NCBI RefSeq assembly: GCF_017591425.1
Contig: NW_024464918.1
Span: forward strand, 21,294,001 to 21,358,000
Direction: 5' to 3'
Length of the DNA: 64,000 bases
Source: Ochotona curzoniae
Taxonomy: Eukaryota; Chordata; Mammalia; Lagomorpha; Ochotonidae
The notes below the pieces were generated by a model that was not told the DNA's origin, ran no database searches, and saw nothing but the letters and a program-made list of their open reading frames with translations. Made by a program: the position numbers and the translations under genes. Positions 1-10,733 of the stretch are shown here, one piece after another; position 1 is the first letter of the stretch; the number at the start of each line of letters is the position of its first letter.

Positions 1-50
1 ATTCTATCCCTCTGTCCCTCCACCTTTCAAACAAATAAATCTTAAAAAAA
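1..50 (+). mobile_element. CSINE 3' end, cut by the window edge
   Basis: The first bases read as the end of a sense-oriented lagomorph C-element SINE: a CT-rich stretch, then CTTTCAAACAAATAAATCTT and an A-run. The same ending is seen in many full copies in this window. The rest of the element lies outside the window. Confidence 0.8.
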
Positions 51-151
51 CTATGGTGAGTCAGGAATGACTGCAAATGCCTCTGTCACAGGCATGAACA
101 TTACAATATCATATGTGTTCACTGAGCACATATCACACAGAGAATCACTAT

Positions 152-312
152 ACAGATGAAGCCAAATGGTGGGGGAGGCTATTGGGGTGTGAACCAATGG
201 ATGCAAGATTTTTTTGTCTCTTTCTTCCTCCTTCCCTCTTCTCTCCATAAAGCTGCCTTTCTTTTTATACTTTATTTCTTTTAAATTTTTTAATTTGCCT
301 TTAAAATAAAAA
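152..312 (+). mobile_element. Degenerate CSINE 3' half
   Basis: The words GTGAACCAATGGATGCAAGA, a pyrimidine-rich stretch and GCTGCCTTTC follow in the order seen in the 3' half of sense CSINEs, where the usual text is GTGAACCAGCGGATGGAAGA. The 5' half is not recognisable. An AT-rich stretch replaces the clean A-tail, so this is an old or truncated copy. Confidence 0.5.
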
Positions 313-967
313 ATAAGCTTCAAAAAATGAAACAGGAACAAAGGTCTTTGTGTAAAGTCATCTTTTAGAAGAAAAATTACAAGTAACAACAACCGTATTG
401 GTAGCAATCAACATGTCTACACAGCTGTCGGTAAGCACTTGGAAGACATTTGTCCCAATACCAGAAGAAAACAACTGCTTCTCCCCTCCTCCCCACCCAC
501 AGCTATCAATTCCTACAGACCGCTGCTGGCAGACCACTGTTCCAACATCCTGGCTACCCACAGGGTCCTAGGCTCTGGTCTTGATCTTGGCTAGTCCCAT
601 TCTGCATCACCCCATGTTTGTAATGGTCTATTGTCCCAAGGTAGAAGGAATGTTCCTACTGTTTTGTGTTTGAACAATCAAGTGTGACTGACCTACTTGG
701 TGTTCTATGAAACCAGGGTGAGACACATGACTTACTAGCGATGTTATATTGAATGAAGTTCATGGTCGACTCAACCTCCCCTGCTCCCCGCAGATTTTCA
801 AATGAGCTCTTTCCAGCTTAGCACATACCCAAAAAACAGCCTTGAAAACACCCCTATGGGGACCTGACTTGATTTCAGGTGGTTGGCTTGACTCTAACAA
901 ACAGGTATTTACCACCCTTCCATATCTATTCAGACAACAGATCCTGGAACAAAGTCAAGTGTGCTTG
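313..967. other. Unique non-coding sequence
   Basis: I see no repeat, gene or structured element here. The only open frames are shorter than 70 codons and have no protein-like pattern. Confidence 0.5.
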
Positions 968-1098
968 CTTCTTGGCTCAGTTTCCTAGCCTGTGACATAA
1001 AGATGACAACAGGGTCTAGCTCACAGGGTTGTTACGCAGACAAAATGAGATAATGGACAGAAAGCTTTTAGCAGCCAGTCCAGGACGTGAGCACTCAG
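968..1098 (+). mobile_element. MIR SINE fragment
   Basis: The text CTCAGTTTCCTAGCCTGTGA, then ATAAAGATGACAAC, CTCACAGGGTTGTTACG and AAATGAGATAATGGA follows the central and 3' part of the mammalian MIR consensus (CTCAGTTTCCTCATCTGTAA .. CTCATAGGGTTGTTGTG .. AAATGAG). It is an ancient, diverged, 5'-truncated copy in sense orientation. Confidence 0.85.
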
Positions 1099-3980
1099 AC
1101 GGCCTGCTGTGGTCACGAGGATGACCCGCGTGGTGTTGATGGTGCCGATGACTCTGATGCTACCAAAATATCGGGAAGTGCAGATGACTCTCCGGTGATC
1201 TCAGAGATTTGGGGAAATGTTTGCTCAAAAAGATCTGCATCATCCAAGAGACCCATTACCCAGTGTCAGCTTGGCCTATTGCTGGGGTCGCTGCTAAGTC
1301 ATGGACCTTGACTCAAAGGAACTTGTCTCTGTGACCTGGAGCGTGTGTAAGGGGGAAGGGACTACATGGCTCTCATTTCTGACAGAACCCCTGTCTATCT
1401 TATCAGCACCTAACATAAAAATACTCGGGAGTGCTCAGACACCTACCAGCTTCTCCACCATAATGAGCATGCCTGTGCATGCACCATCAGGCTAAATTTT
1501 GTTCCTCAGAGCAGAACATTCCGGCAACATCTGATGATGATCCAGGTATGGTGGCAGGAGCTGTGAGCATGAACATGGACCAGCTTTCTGCCTATCAGAA
1601 CACAATGTGGACTTCACCTGGCTACTTTCCTTTCTGTTTTGCTCTGCTCGCAGTTTTGGACCTCCTGCTTCTCTAAGAGCCACCAACATCTCCCCCCATG
1701 CCTGCCCCCAGACTCCTCCACTGCTGCGATCTAGACCAAGGGGCCCTCCTGACCAGGCACAGGGCTCAGGAAGCACTGACACTGCCCTGCCTGGCATGAC
1801 TGCACGCCTTCTTCCACATCCCAGTCTTTGATTTGTGACTTCAACTTCTCAAGAAAATACTATAACAAAAGCAACATACACTGCTGAATGAGCAAGTGGC
1901 ATAAAGAACACGAAATCTGTAACCCTTCCTGGACACACCTCCTGGAGTCCCCCATTAACTCCTGCTCCAATCCTGCTGCCATTCCACCTGGTCTGCACAC
2001 TCACGAATACCACCTGGCATCTCCACCGGGCAAGGCAGCCACTTCCTCTGTGCACATGTGCCCGAGGCTATTGTTGATGCCATTGTGCAACACCAACTGA
2101 GACACCCAACACATCCTATTGCCCTTGTTTCCCTTGGAAAGCACCTCAGACACACCCCCTCTACCAGCAGATAGAGTTCTAACTGCAATCTTAACCAGGT
2201 GCATAGTGGTCTACACCAAATGTGCCCCCTTTTTGCTAGTAAAACAAAAAGTGCTTCAAAGCGTGTGTGGGGAGGGGGGAGGCTTTGTTGCAGCTGCTTT
2301 TAATTCCCATTCTAGATTTTTCCAGGCACTACCAAGTTTAAAGGCAGGTGAATTTGTGACTTAACATTATTAAGGCGTGCCATATTATATAACCAGGTGC
2401 TGCTTGGTTTAGGGCCATGTTCCCCTAAATTGCTGTCTCCCTGAATATACCCTGCCTTTGTGCACAGTGCCCAGAAGTAGACTCTGCTTTGCACCTGTGC
2501 CAAAGCTGGAAGCCCAAAGGCCAGTCATCTGGGCCAGGGGAAGGGACGATGACTGTTGCTCTGATGAGAGAACACACAGTGCGTTCCCAGTCTCACTGCT
2601 AAAAGGACAAGGAGGTGGCCCTGGCATCCAGCATCGACACGTGTGCGTTTTCCCCTTGCAACCCTTTTTACACAATAGTTAGAGTGGAAACATAATCACA
2701 ATAATACTAGGACCAAATGGTGGGTGCATTAAAGCTAAAAGTGGAGAGTTTGCGGGCCATTCACAGGATGGCTTTAGAGGGAAAGTGCACTTCAAAAGCC
2801 AGTGATGAGTGATCTTTCAAAACCCTATGGGCTTCTGCATTGGGAACTTCATCTCGGCACTCTAGGCACAGAATTTAAGCAGAGCAGAGCTTTGCGTGTG
2901 CTGTAGATCTCACGGTGAGGTTTAAGGTGCAGTGACAGACATAGTGAGCTGACGACCATTTGGCCACACAGACCTGGGTGGATCCTGACATTCCAACATC
3001 AATGGGTATCCCACTGCAGGTCGGTCTGGACTTATGTTCACACCTGAACAAGTTCTCCTGAGGTCAGGAAACAATGACACAGGAGGACCTGGGGAGGTAC
3101 AGGAGACCCAGGTGACACCAGCAGATCCAGGCAGAAATGCGGACTCCAACCTTAGCAGCTTCCAGCCAGACCCTGGAGAGATCCCAAGGCAGGAGCAGGG
3201 AGTCTCACATTACCAGGCAGAGTGGAGTTCTCCAGCGCTTGGCACACAGCTCCCATATGCCTAATGGAAATGGCTGAGCTTAGAGGAAGACTCAGCAGAG
3301 CCTGACTGTGATTCAGCTCTTTCAGTTTGCTCATCCAGAAAAGGGAAGTAAGATCAGCAGCCACCTCCCAGGTGGAACGTGACATAAGGCAGACGGAGCA
3401 TATACCACACATTTGGCCTTAGATATGGTACTCAGAAGTGGCAACCACTGCCCCCACCACCACTCCCATGTGTTAGCTGCCTCCTTCTCTCTGCCATAAG
3501 CAAGTTCCCTGTGGTACAAGTTATCCGCGTATGGCAGCACTGGGCTGCAGCCTCTGAAAAAATGGGGACATGCTGTGAGCAAGGGATGGGCCGTGCCCAG
3601 TAAGAGAAGGTGATGGTGACACACAAGAGATGGACATGTCTTCAGCCCTGACCTCTGGGGATACCCAGAGAGCCACTGAGAACAAAAAAGAGCTGGACAA
3701 AAGCCACAGTGGGGAACAGAAGTCACAGCCAGAGGATTTCCGAGCACAGACTGGCTTGGTGTCCTCCACCAGACCAACCCATACTCAAATGTGCGTTCCA
3801 ATTCCCACAAACGAGGAGCTGGTCCTGCAGCCTCAAGCTCTCTTCTTCACTATTCTCCAGAAGGGCCTTGTGAATCCAGTGTGGCCTCACATGCTGGTTT
3901 ACAAGTTAGGTCCTCATGAACGTGAATAGAACAAGGCCTTGGGGTCAGGTACCACACACTGGCACCAAGTGAGAGGCAAG
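1099..3980. other. Unique non-coding sequence, nothing recognised
   Basis: Nearly 3 kb of mixed-composition DNA. I find no SINE or LINE signature and no exon-like frame. The longest open frame (3331-3810, minus strand, 159 codons) has no recognisable domain, is rich in Cys, Trp and Pro in the way random GC-moderate frames are, and overlaps other frames on both strands. Very diverged repeats may still be hidden here. Confidence 0.45.
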
Positions 3981-4263
3981 GGGGCGGCACTGTGGGGCAG
4001 CACCTGCAACACTAGCATCCCATATGTGTGCTGGTTCAAATCCCAACTGTTCCATTGCCGATTCAGCTCCCTGCTAATGCACGTGGGAAAGCAGTAGAGG
4101 AAGGTCCAGGTCCTTGGGCCTCTGCACCCTTGTGGAAGACCCTGAAGAAGCTCTTAGCTCATGGTTTGAGCCTGACCCAGTCCTGGCCACTGCAACTATT
4201 TGGGGACCAGTGAATGGAAAACCTCTCTTTCTCTCTTTGACTCTACTGTTAAAATAAATATAC
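3981..4263 (+). mobile_element. CSINE, near full length, diverged
   Basis: This is a lagomorph C element, a SINE derived from a tRNA and copied by LINE-1 enzymes. It starts GGGCGGCACTGTGGGGCAGC, has the insert CACCTGCAACACTAGCATCC and the B-box-like GGTTCAAATCCCAACTG, and continues through GGGAAAGCAGTAGAGGAAGG and the CCTGAAGAAGCTC region to AAAATAAATA. No clear target duplication remains, so it is an older insertion. Confidence 0.9.
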
Positions 4264-4924
4264 ATTAACTAATTAATTATATGCATACAGACATACACAA
4301 AGTGAGGGGCCAGGGAATCACTGCACCTTGATTTGGGGCTCATTTCTTGTCCTGGTCACCATCCACCAGGTTCAGTCACTTCTGGAAAGAGAATGACTCA
4401 CAGCTGTCGTGTTGTTATTCCTTGGGCAGAAGTAGGACATTTTCTCTTGTCTTCCTGCCAAGTCTCCAGCTCCAGAGATATGGCTTTTCAGACTTCCCAT
4501 CAAAGCTCAGGATGGCCACATAAAGAAGCACTTCACAGTAACTCCCCATCCTGCTCCCCAGCTTCCCAATGGAAACTGTTCCTCCTTCTCGTGAGCCATC
4601 ATCACAGATTTATCATCCACACAGGACAATCTGTCAGCCAGGGTAAATCCCACCTCCATGCTCTGGGCAGCCTGAGTGCACAGCTGTCATTTCTGTAAGG
4701 GGTAGATAACTCCAAGTGGGCTTGGGAAGCAGCCGCCTGCTAAGATAATGTGTTGTTTGTTTGCTCTTGTCAGATATTTACAGGACAAGCAATGCACAGT
4801 GAACTTTTCTGGATCCCTACACTCCTTGCTCCCTGGGAGGATGCAGCCATGGTGTTATGAGTCCAGGAGGCACAATGAAAAGTGCATGAATTTGGACAAG
4901 TCACACACGGCAGAAGCATTTGGC
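4264..4924. other. Unique non-coding sequence
   Basis: No repeat or gene is recognised. An open frame of 121 codons at 4333-4698 (plus) has no protein-like features. Confidence 0.45.
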
Positions 4925-5009
4925 ATTTGTGTGACCTTGGACAAATAAATTAAACATGTGAGACTCAGCTTCCTGACGGATATGTGGAGACAGAAAGTTC
5001 TGCTCAGAG

Positions 5010-5054
<45 letters not shown>

Positions 5055-5135
5055 AACAATTAGGAAAACTCCTGACAGAGTGCTTGTTTGGGGCCTGGCA
5101 CACAGTGGGTGCTTAATCAATAAGCTACTGTGGCT
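4925..5135 (+). mobile_element. MIR SINE carrying a TG microsatellite
   Basis: GTGTGACCTTGGACAAAT, CTCAGCTTCCTGACGG and, after the TG tract, GCCTGGCACACAGTGGGTGC and TTAATCAATAA match the middle and the end of the MIR consensus. The region that normally reads as an ATAATAGTACC stretch is replaced by the dinucleotide tract. The MIR match resumes on its far side, so the microsatellite arose or expanded inside the repeat. Confidence 0.85.
5011..5051. repeat. (TG)20 microsatellite
   Basis: A perfect run of about 20 TG units is seen directly. It should be length-variable between individuals. It creates the spurious Cys-Val run in a 214-codon open frame at 4984-5628. Confidence 0.98.
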
Positions 5136-6112
5136 GCTTTCATATGATGCTCCAAAAGCGGACAGAATGAACAAGGTACTGTCTTCCTATTTCAGTACGC
5201 TCTTCTATAGATGTTGCAAAGAATGCAGTATCTTTGAATTGAATAACAACTCAGCCAGTGGTGGGGAATCACGGCAGAGGCTGTGTGCGGCAGGCCTGCC
5301 CTCAGCTTGGCTGTCAGAGTACTCCAGACCAGGAGACCCTGCCCAGAAAGGAAACCTGCACTCTTTCCTAGGAGAGAGAAAGGGAATGGAAGGGAAGGGG
5401 AAGGCACAGAAAGGAAAGGAAGAGAGAAGAAAGAAAGGGGAGAGGAGGGAATTTGCTTCTGCCAGCACAGAGCCTGGATCTTCTCCCTGCCACGCCCGTC
5501 GCCAGCTCCAAGAGGCCTTCACCCTTCATGGTAGATGTCCCGGAGAGGCACTCGCCTGTAGCACTGAGAGCCACCAACCACTTCGAGCTATCCAAACTCA
5601 CGTTTGCATTTCAACTCAGCTTAAATAGAATTCACAATGCATCCACAAGCAGCTATGTCAGTAGACAGGACAGCCCAGGACATGCCTGTACCAAGGAAAG
5701 GCTGATGGCACAGCATTGCCTCCCAAGTCTCTGCCACCTGAGACCCTCAGTACAGACCCATCACGGTGCCACTGACCATCCTTGGCCAGCAGCTACCCAG
5801 GCACTGCCCACGGCAGATTGCATGGCTGCAGGGACTCTGCCTACCCTCCACGCCAGCCTTTCCCACAGAATAACCAACCCTGGTGGGCAGCCAGAACCCA
5901 ACTCACTCACACTTGCACATGCTTCTTTGCAAAAGAATTCCTGACCCTAACTCAATGAAGGGCGCCCCTCGACCTGGGGTACCCTCCATCCCAGCACTGC
6001 ATTCACATTTTGGTTTCTCCCTGGAGCCCAATCCTGTGGCTCTCACACTTAATTCCATTTATGCCAAGCTGCCTTGGGACACACATGTCCAAGGCTGTTC
6101 CTGGGGCACTCT
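5136..6112. other. Unique non-coding sequence with a polypurine tract
   Basis: Apart from the purine tract listed separately, I see no repeat or exon. The overlapping open frames at 4984-5628 and 5453-5944 show low-complexity composition and no domain. Confidence 0.45.
5371..5451 (+). repeat. GA-rich polypurine tract
   Basis: About 80 bases are almost entirely A and G (GGAGAGAGAAAGGGAATGG .. GAAAGGGGAGAGGAGGGAA) with one short interruption (CAC). It is low-complexity sequence that may adopt non-B structure. No regulatory role can be read from the sequence. Confidence 0.9.
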
Positions 6113-6129
6113 CTCAAATGTTACTTTTT

Positions 6130-6468
6130 GGTTTTGAGCTTTAAGATTTTTTTTTAATTTAAGAGTCAGATATGCAGAGAGAAGAAGATACAGAGAGAAA
6201 GATTTTCCTTCTACTGATTCACCGCCCCCTCCCCGCGCCCCCAAGTGGACACAACAGCCCGAGCTGAACTGATCCAAAGCCAGGAGCCAGGAGCCTCTTT
6301 CGGGTCTCTCATACGGGTACAGGGTCTCAAAGCTTTAGGCCGTCCTCGACTGCTTTCCCAGTCCACAGGCAGGAAGCTGGATGGGAAGTGGAGCAACTGG
6401 GATACAAACCGGTGCCCATATGGGACTGCAAGGCAAGGAGTTTAGGCACTAGGCTACCGTGCTGAACG
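6130..6468 (-). mobile_element. CSINE with target duplication
   Basis: An antisense C element. It begins with the reversed A-tail, then GCAGAGAGAAGAAGATACAG, CTGATCCAAAGCCAGGAGCC, GGTCTCTCATACGGGTACAG and CGACTGCTTTCCCAG, and ends at the reversed head. A C- and G-rich insertion-like stretch (CCGCCCCCTCCCCGCGCCCC) sits near 6223. The flanks CTCAAATGTTACTTTTT (6113-6129) and CTCAAATACTACTTTGT (6469-6485) match at 14 of 17 positions and are taken as the target duplication. Confidence 0.92.
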
Positions 6469-6485
6469 CTCAAATACTACTTTGT

Positions 6486-7810
6486 ACACTCACTGGCCCT
6501 CACTCACCACAGGCCTTGGGGCTCAAGGTCTACACCACAAGGGAACAGTCAATGTGGATCAGCCCTTTTAACAAACCAGGATTCTCTGCAGTAAATGACT
6601 GCCGCAGAAGCTTGCTGGCTGTGGACTGGCGCTTGAAATGTCCTTTGGCGCAGAGGCCACACACGAGGAACGGAACCTCTGTCCACGCAGACTCTGTTGC
6701 CTGTGCTTCGCTGGGCTGCCATCTGTGATTTGCAACCTGAGGACAATGTGAGAAGCTCAGGATAATCTCTCACAGAGTGCAGTGACTGGGATAAAAATAA
6801 TTTCAATTTGAATTTGGAATGAGTCAAAGGATTGATTCTTTCATGCAACAGATTTATCTTCCTAATTACTTTATGCCTGGGCTAGAATTAAAAATAATGT
6901 CCCTGGCTATAAAGCAATCGCTGCATAAGAGGTACGAAGCAAAGGAACAGAAAGGGCTGTCAGCAAGGGATTTGCAAGCATCTTGGAAGAAAAATCCAGT
7001 TTGTGATTTGCACGTGGGCAACCAACAGCCAACGGCACCAGAACAACTGACCCACCCATGTTTGCGTACTGTTCCTTCCTGCTTCACCCCTCTTCCTCCC
7101 CTGCTCTAGCAGGTGAGACCTGCTCATGGCACCTCCTGGCTTGCTCTCCATCTTGGGGCTGACAAGCCCAGGACCTCCCCAGTACCCTTCACTCAGGAAA
7201 CACAGATGCACAGCCTCACTGCCTGCCAAAGTGGCTGATCTTTGCTCATTTCCTCTCTCAGTTCCCATTCAGCTCCTGCCTTCCCCTGGATGTACTAGCC
7301 CGCAGCCTGGACTCAGCACACTCACTGCCTCCACCCCGGTGCAAGGCCCGGCCCCTTGTGCGCTGAATGAGGTTCTCAGCAAAGCCCTTCTGACTCCTCT
7401 CTCTCCTGCCTTTTGCTTTTACAGCACTGCTCACAAGCTTAGGTTACATATTTGATAAATTATCTCCTTCTCCCCATCATCTCTTACGAGTAGTGAACTG
7501 CACCCCAAAATCTGATGGCTGAAGGAGACAGCTCTTACTTAGTTTTTGAATCAGCTGTTCAGTGGTTTGAGCTGGGCTCAGCATGGTGGCTCCTCGGGTT
7601 CCAGCAAGGCGTGCCTGATCATGGTGAAGGCTGACTCAAATCTACCCCTTGCTGAGAATACCCGGAACTCCATTTTGCAAGGTTCACGATGGTTGTTTTT
7701 TCAAATGATCCCAGGGACAGAATCAGCTGTGTCACTACTGAGACTCCAGCACCTTCGAGGTTGCCTGGATTGGAGGCGTCCTCCATAAGTAAGTGTTGTT
7801 TCTGTTTTAC
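6486..7810. other. Unique non-coding sequence
   Basis: No repeat or exon is recognised. It holds an AT-rich stretch at 6780-6930 that is described as a finding. The 102- and 109-codon open frames near 7 kb overlap on opposite strands and show no domain. Confidence 0.45.
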
Positions 7811-8095
7811 AGATTATATATACATATATTTAATTTGGAAGACAGAGAGATGGCAGACAGAGATCTTTTGTCTACTAGTTCACACACCTAAGCGTCTGTA
7901 ACAGCAAGGGCTGAAGCCAGGAGACAAGAATGCCATCTGTCCAGGTCTCCCATGGCAGTACCCACGATCCACACACTCAAGCCATCGTCTGTTGACTCCA
8001 AGGACGTGCTTTAGTAGAAAGCTATGATCCAGGGCAAAACCGAGATTCAAAGTTCTCAAATATGCAATACAGGTATCCCAAACTGTGCTGCCAAA
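7811..8095 (-). mobile_element. Old CSINE, antisense
   Basis: TTTAATTTGGAAGACAGAGA, a region resembling the reversed 3' half, CCAGGTCTCCCATG, and then AAAGCTATGATCCAGGG, CGAGATTCAAAGTTCTC and CAGGTATCCCAAACTGTG match the reversed older C-element pattern (GAAGCTGGATCAG .. GGGATTCGAACCC .. GGTATCCCAAG). It is strongly diverged and has no target duplication. Confidence 0.75.
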
Positions 8096-8497
8096 GATCT
8101 ACCCCTTGAGAAACAGTTTTTAAATGAACATGGGAGCTAACTACAGAAAGCTAAGAAACAGCCAACACAGAACTGGCCAGAACGTCCTGAAGGCTGGACT
8201 CCGGGGCTGTGATGGGCACATGTGCACACCCACCCCATGCTGTCCCTGCCTGCCCAGGTCTAACAGCTGTGCTCCCTCTCAGAAGGCAAGAGAAGGAGCC
8301 AGGCTACGAAACCCCACAGATACTGAGATAAAACACAAACAGGGCTGTAGAAACCAGTCTCTCCCAGATACCCCCAAATATCCACAACAAATACATGACC
8401 TGGGACCTATTCCAATGGTCTATTTTTGATTAATTGGTGCCAATGGTACACATACAGAAACATACAGAGTTTGCAAAAACGGGAGAACTTCTAAGAT
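8096..8497. other. Unique non-coding sequence
   Basis: Nothing recognised. A 101-codon open frame at 8124-8429 (plus) has no family resemblance that I can name. Confidence 0.45.
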
Positions 8498-8506
8498 GTC
8501 ACATAT

Positions 8507-8820
8507 GGGGCTGGCAGAGTGGCACATAGGGTAATCCTCCCCCTGAGGTGCTGGCATCCCATATGAACGCTGATTAACATCCCAGTTGCTCTGCCTCTGA
8601 CCCAGTTCCCCGTATGGCCTGCGAAAGTACAGAAGGACAGCCCAAGGCCTTGGGACCCTGCACACCTGTGAGAGACCCAGAAAAATGCTCCCGGCTCCTG
8701 ACTTGGGTCAAGTTAGCTCTGGTCACTTGGGAAGTGAGCCAGCGGACAGATCTCTCTCTTTGTCTCTCTTTCTCTATAAATCTACTTTTCAAATAAAATA
8801 AATAAATCTGTTTTTTAAAG
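8507..8820 (+). mobile_element. CSINE, full length
   Basis: The element runs from GGGGCTGGCAGAGTGGCACA through CAGTTCCCCGTATGGCCTGC, AAGGCCTTGGGACCCTGCAC and GCGGACAGATCTCTCTC to AAATAAAATAAATAAATCTG. The flanks GTCACATAT (8498-8506) and GCCACATAG (8822-8830) agree at 7 of 9 positions and may be a decayed target duplication. Confidence 0.92.
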
Positions 8821-8879
8821 AGCCACATAGTATTCATTTTAAACACAGCTCTGAACCGCTTTGCTTCATGTCAAGACAG

Positions 8880-9075
8880 GTTGTAGCCTAGCAGTGAAGA
8901 CTGCCATGTCCACAGCGCAGTGCTGGGTTTAGCTCCCAGCTCCTGGTCCTAACTTGAGCTTCCTGCCACACCCTAGGAGGCAGCAATGATGACTCAGGCA
9001 GTCGGAGTTCTGGAGTCCTGCAACCCAGGTGGGGGGTCTGCCTTGTGTCCCGGGGTCACAGCTTGGACCAGACCA
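8880..9075 (+). mobile_element. Old CSINE fragment
   Basis: TAGCCTAGCAGTGAAGACTG, CAGTGCTGGGTTTAGCTCCC, CCTAGGAGGCAGCAATGATG and CTGCAACCCAGGTGGGGGG follow the order of the older C-element subfamily (GTTAAGACGCC .. GGTTCAAGTCCC .. CTGGGAGGCAGCAGATGATGG .. CTGCCACCCACGTGGGAG). The 3' third and the tail are lost. Confidence 0.6.
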
Positions 9076-10058
9076 TTGACAAAAGAACCAAGAGACATAA
9101 GAACCAAGAGACAAAAGACCTGGCCCTCTCACGTTCTGCTTGTCCAATAAAAGACAATTTACAATATTTTCAGAATCATTTCACTGTGTATAGGCTGTAA
9201 AGTTCTCTGTGCCTTACTTCATTACAGCTAGTGAATTTAAGGTATTCACACACAGTCGCACAAGAGCCTGTGTTATTGTCACTGAGACAAACAAGTGTGT
9301 TAAAAGCTAAGTTCCTAGAATTGGTTATGGTCCCCCAGAGCCACGATCATTCCAACTGCGTCACATGAAGCTTCTAGAGTCATAACAGGATCTCTGGCAC
9401 CCAAACCACAGCTTATTAAGAAGAACAGAGAAGCTGCAGAAAACCCCCAAACCACACAGAACTGCTGTCACATTTCACTGTTTCCTCCCTGGTTGCGAAG
9501 ACGGCTCTATAACTACTGTCTGTATGTGTGGACACAGGTGTATAAACACATGCACACACTCAGACTGAACCTAGAAACGGAGACCAGCGTCACCATGTGG
9601 GCTGGGAGGGGAGACTGGAAGACATCCTGGAACCCAGTGAGTCACTCACTGGAATAGGGAACCGTAACACAGCCAGGGTGTTGGTGGGGTCCAGGTGACA
9701 GAGACCTTGGGCAAAGCTGCTGCCCAGCACTGAGCAAGTAAGGCCAAGTGGATGCGGAGCAGACAGGAGGATCCAGGAGCCGACATGCCCCCAAGGCAGC
9801 GTGGAGCAGCCCCTCTGGGGTGGGAAGGTGAGTGCTCCCGGGGACACAGATCAGCATAGGCAAGGAGGCATGAAGTCTACGGTCTGGCTGCAGCTCTCTG
9901 TGCACTGCTTGCTCATCTTCCTAATGGAGTAATAACAGAAACAACGCAAATTCACACACAGCTTTCTCAAAATACACACTTCCCACAAGTGCTTTGAAGA
10001 CCCCTCATTTACTTTTACATTATTTGTACCAAAATTAGCTTTACCTTTTTATTCTACT
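9076..10058. other. Unique non-coding sequence
   Basis: Nothing recognised. Short open frames on the minus strand at 9590-9905 overlap each other and look like chance. Confidence 0.45.
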
Positions 10059-10070
10059 CAACATGAATTG

Positions 10071-10387
10071 TTTGTTTATTTATTTATTTATTATTGGAAA
10101 GGTGGATATACAGAGAGGAAGATCTTCTGTCCAATGATTCACTCCCCAAGGGAGCTCCCCAAGTGAGCGGAACGGTCAATGCTATGCCGATCCAAAGCCA
10201 GGAGCCTCTTCCAGGTCTCCCATGTGGGTGCAGGGTCCCAAAGCTTTGGGCTATCCTCGACTGCTTTCCCAGGCCACAGGCAGGGAGATGGATGGGAAGC
10301 AGGGCCGCCGGGATTAGAACCGGCACCCATATGAGATCCCGGGCGTGCAAGGTGAGGACCTTAACCACTGCACCATCGCGCCAGGCC
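10071..10387 (-). mobile_element. Young CSINE with perfect 12-bp target duplication
   Basis: An antisense copy. It opens with TTTGTTTATTTATTTATTTA, then ATTGGAAAGGTGGATATACA and CCGATCCAAAGCCAGGAGCC, and ends GCACCATCGCGCCAGGCC. CAACATGAATTG stands at 10059-10070 and again at 10388-10399. This exact duplication marks a fairly recent target-primed insertion. Two overlapping copies of a CCCCAAG..GAGC phrase near 10143-10165 suggest a small internal duplication. Confidence 0.97.
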
Positions 10388-10489
10388 CAACATGAATTGC
10401 TTTTAAGAAACTTACATGAAAGGGACTTCAAAATCTCATGGATAAATCTATGCCCTCACATCATCTGTTCCACTTACTCAATTGTAAAT

Positions 10490-10733
10490 CACTTTTATTT
10501 GCTTGTTTCACTTCTGGCTTATAAGAGAGAGAGTGCCCTTTCACTGGTTCACTTTCCTAAAGGCAGGTTCGGGGCTAACAAAAGCTAGGAGTCAGGAACC
10601 TGTCCAGTCTCTAAGCACCTGAGTCATCACCAGATCTCCCAGGCACATTAGCAGGAAGCTGGACAGGAAGCAGAGCAGGGGACTTGAACCAAGCCTCGGG
10701 ACATGGGGTGGAAAGCCATCCTATGCTGGAACA
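10490..10733 (-). mobile_element. Old CSINE, antisense
   Basis: TCACTGGTTCACTTTCC, CCAGATCTCCCAGGCACATT, AGCAGGAAGCTGGACAGGAA and GGGGACTTGAACCAAGCC match the reversed older C-element wording (GGTTCACTCCCC .. TTAGCAGGAAGCTGGATCGG .. GGGACTTGAACC). There is no target duplication. It lies about 90 bases from the younger copy on its left, in the same orientation. Confidence 0.8.

Noticed and set aside
3331..3810. A 159-codon minus-strand gene
   Set aside because: No domain, no splice or promoter context, and three other frames overlap it.
4984..5628. A 214-codon plus-strand gene
   Set aside because: It starts in MIR sequence and runs through the TG microsatellite and the polypurine tract.
10094..10588. 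A 164-codon plus-strand gene
   Set aside because: Most of it is the antisense reading of the CSINE at 10071-10387.
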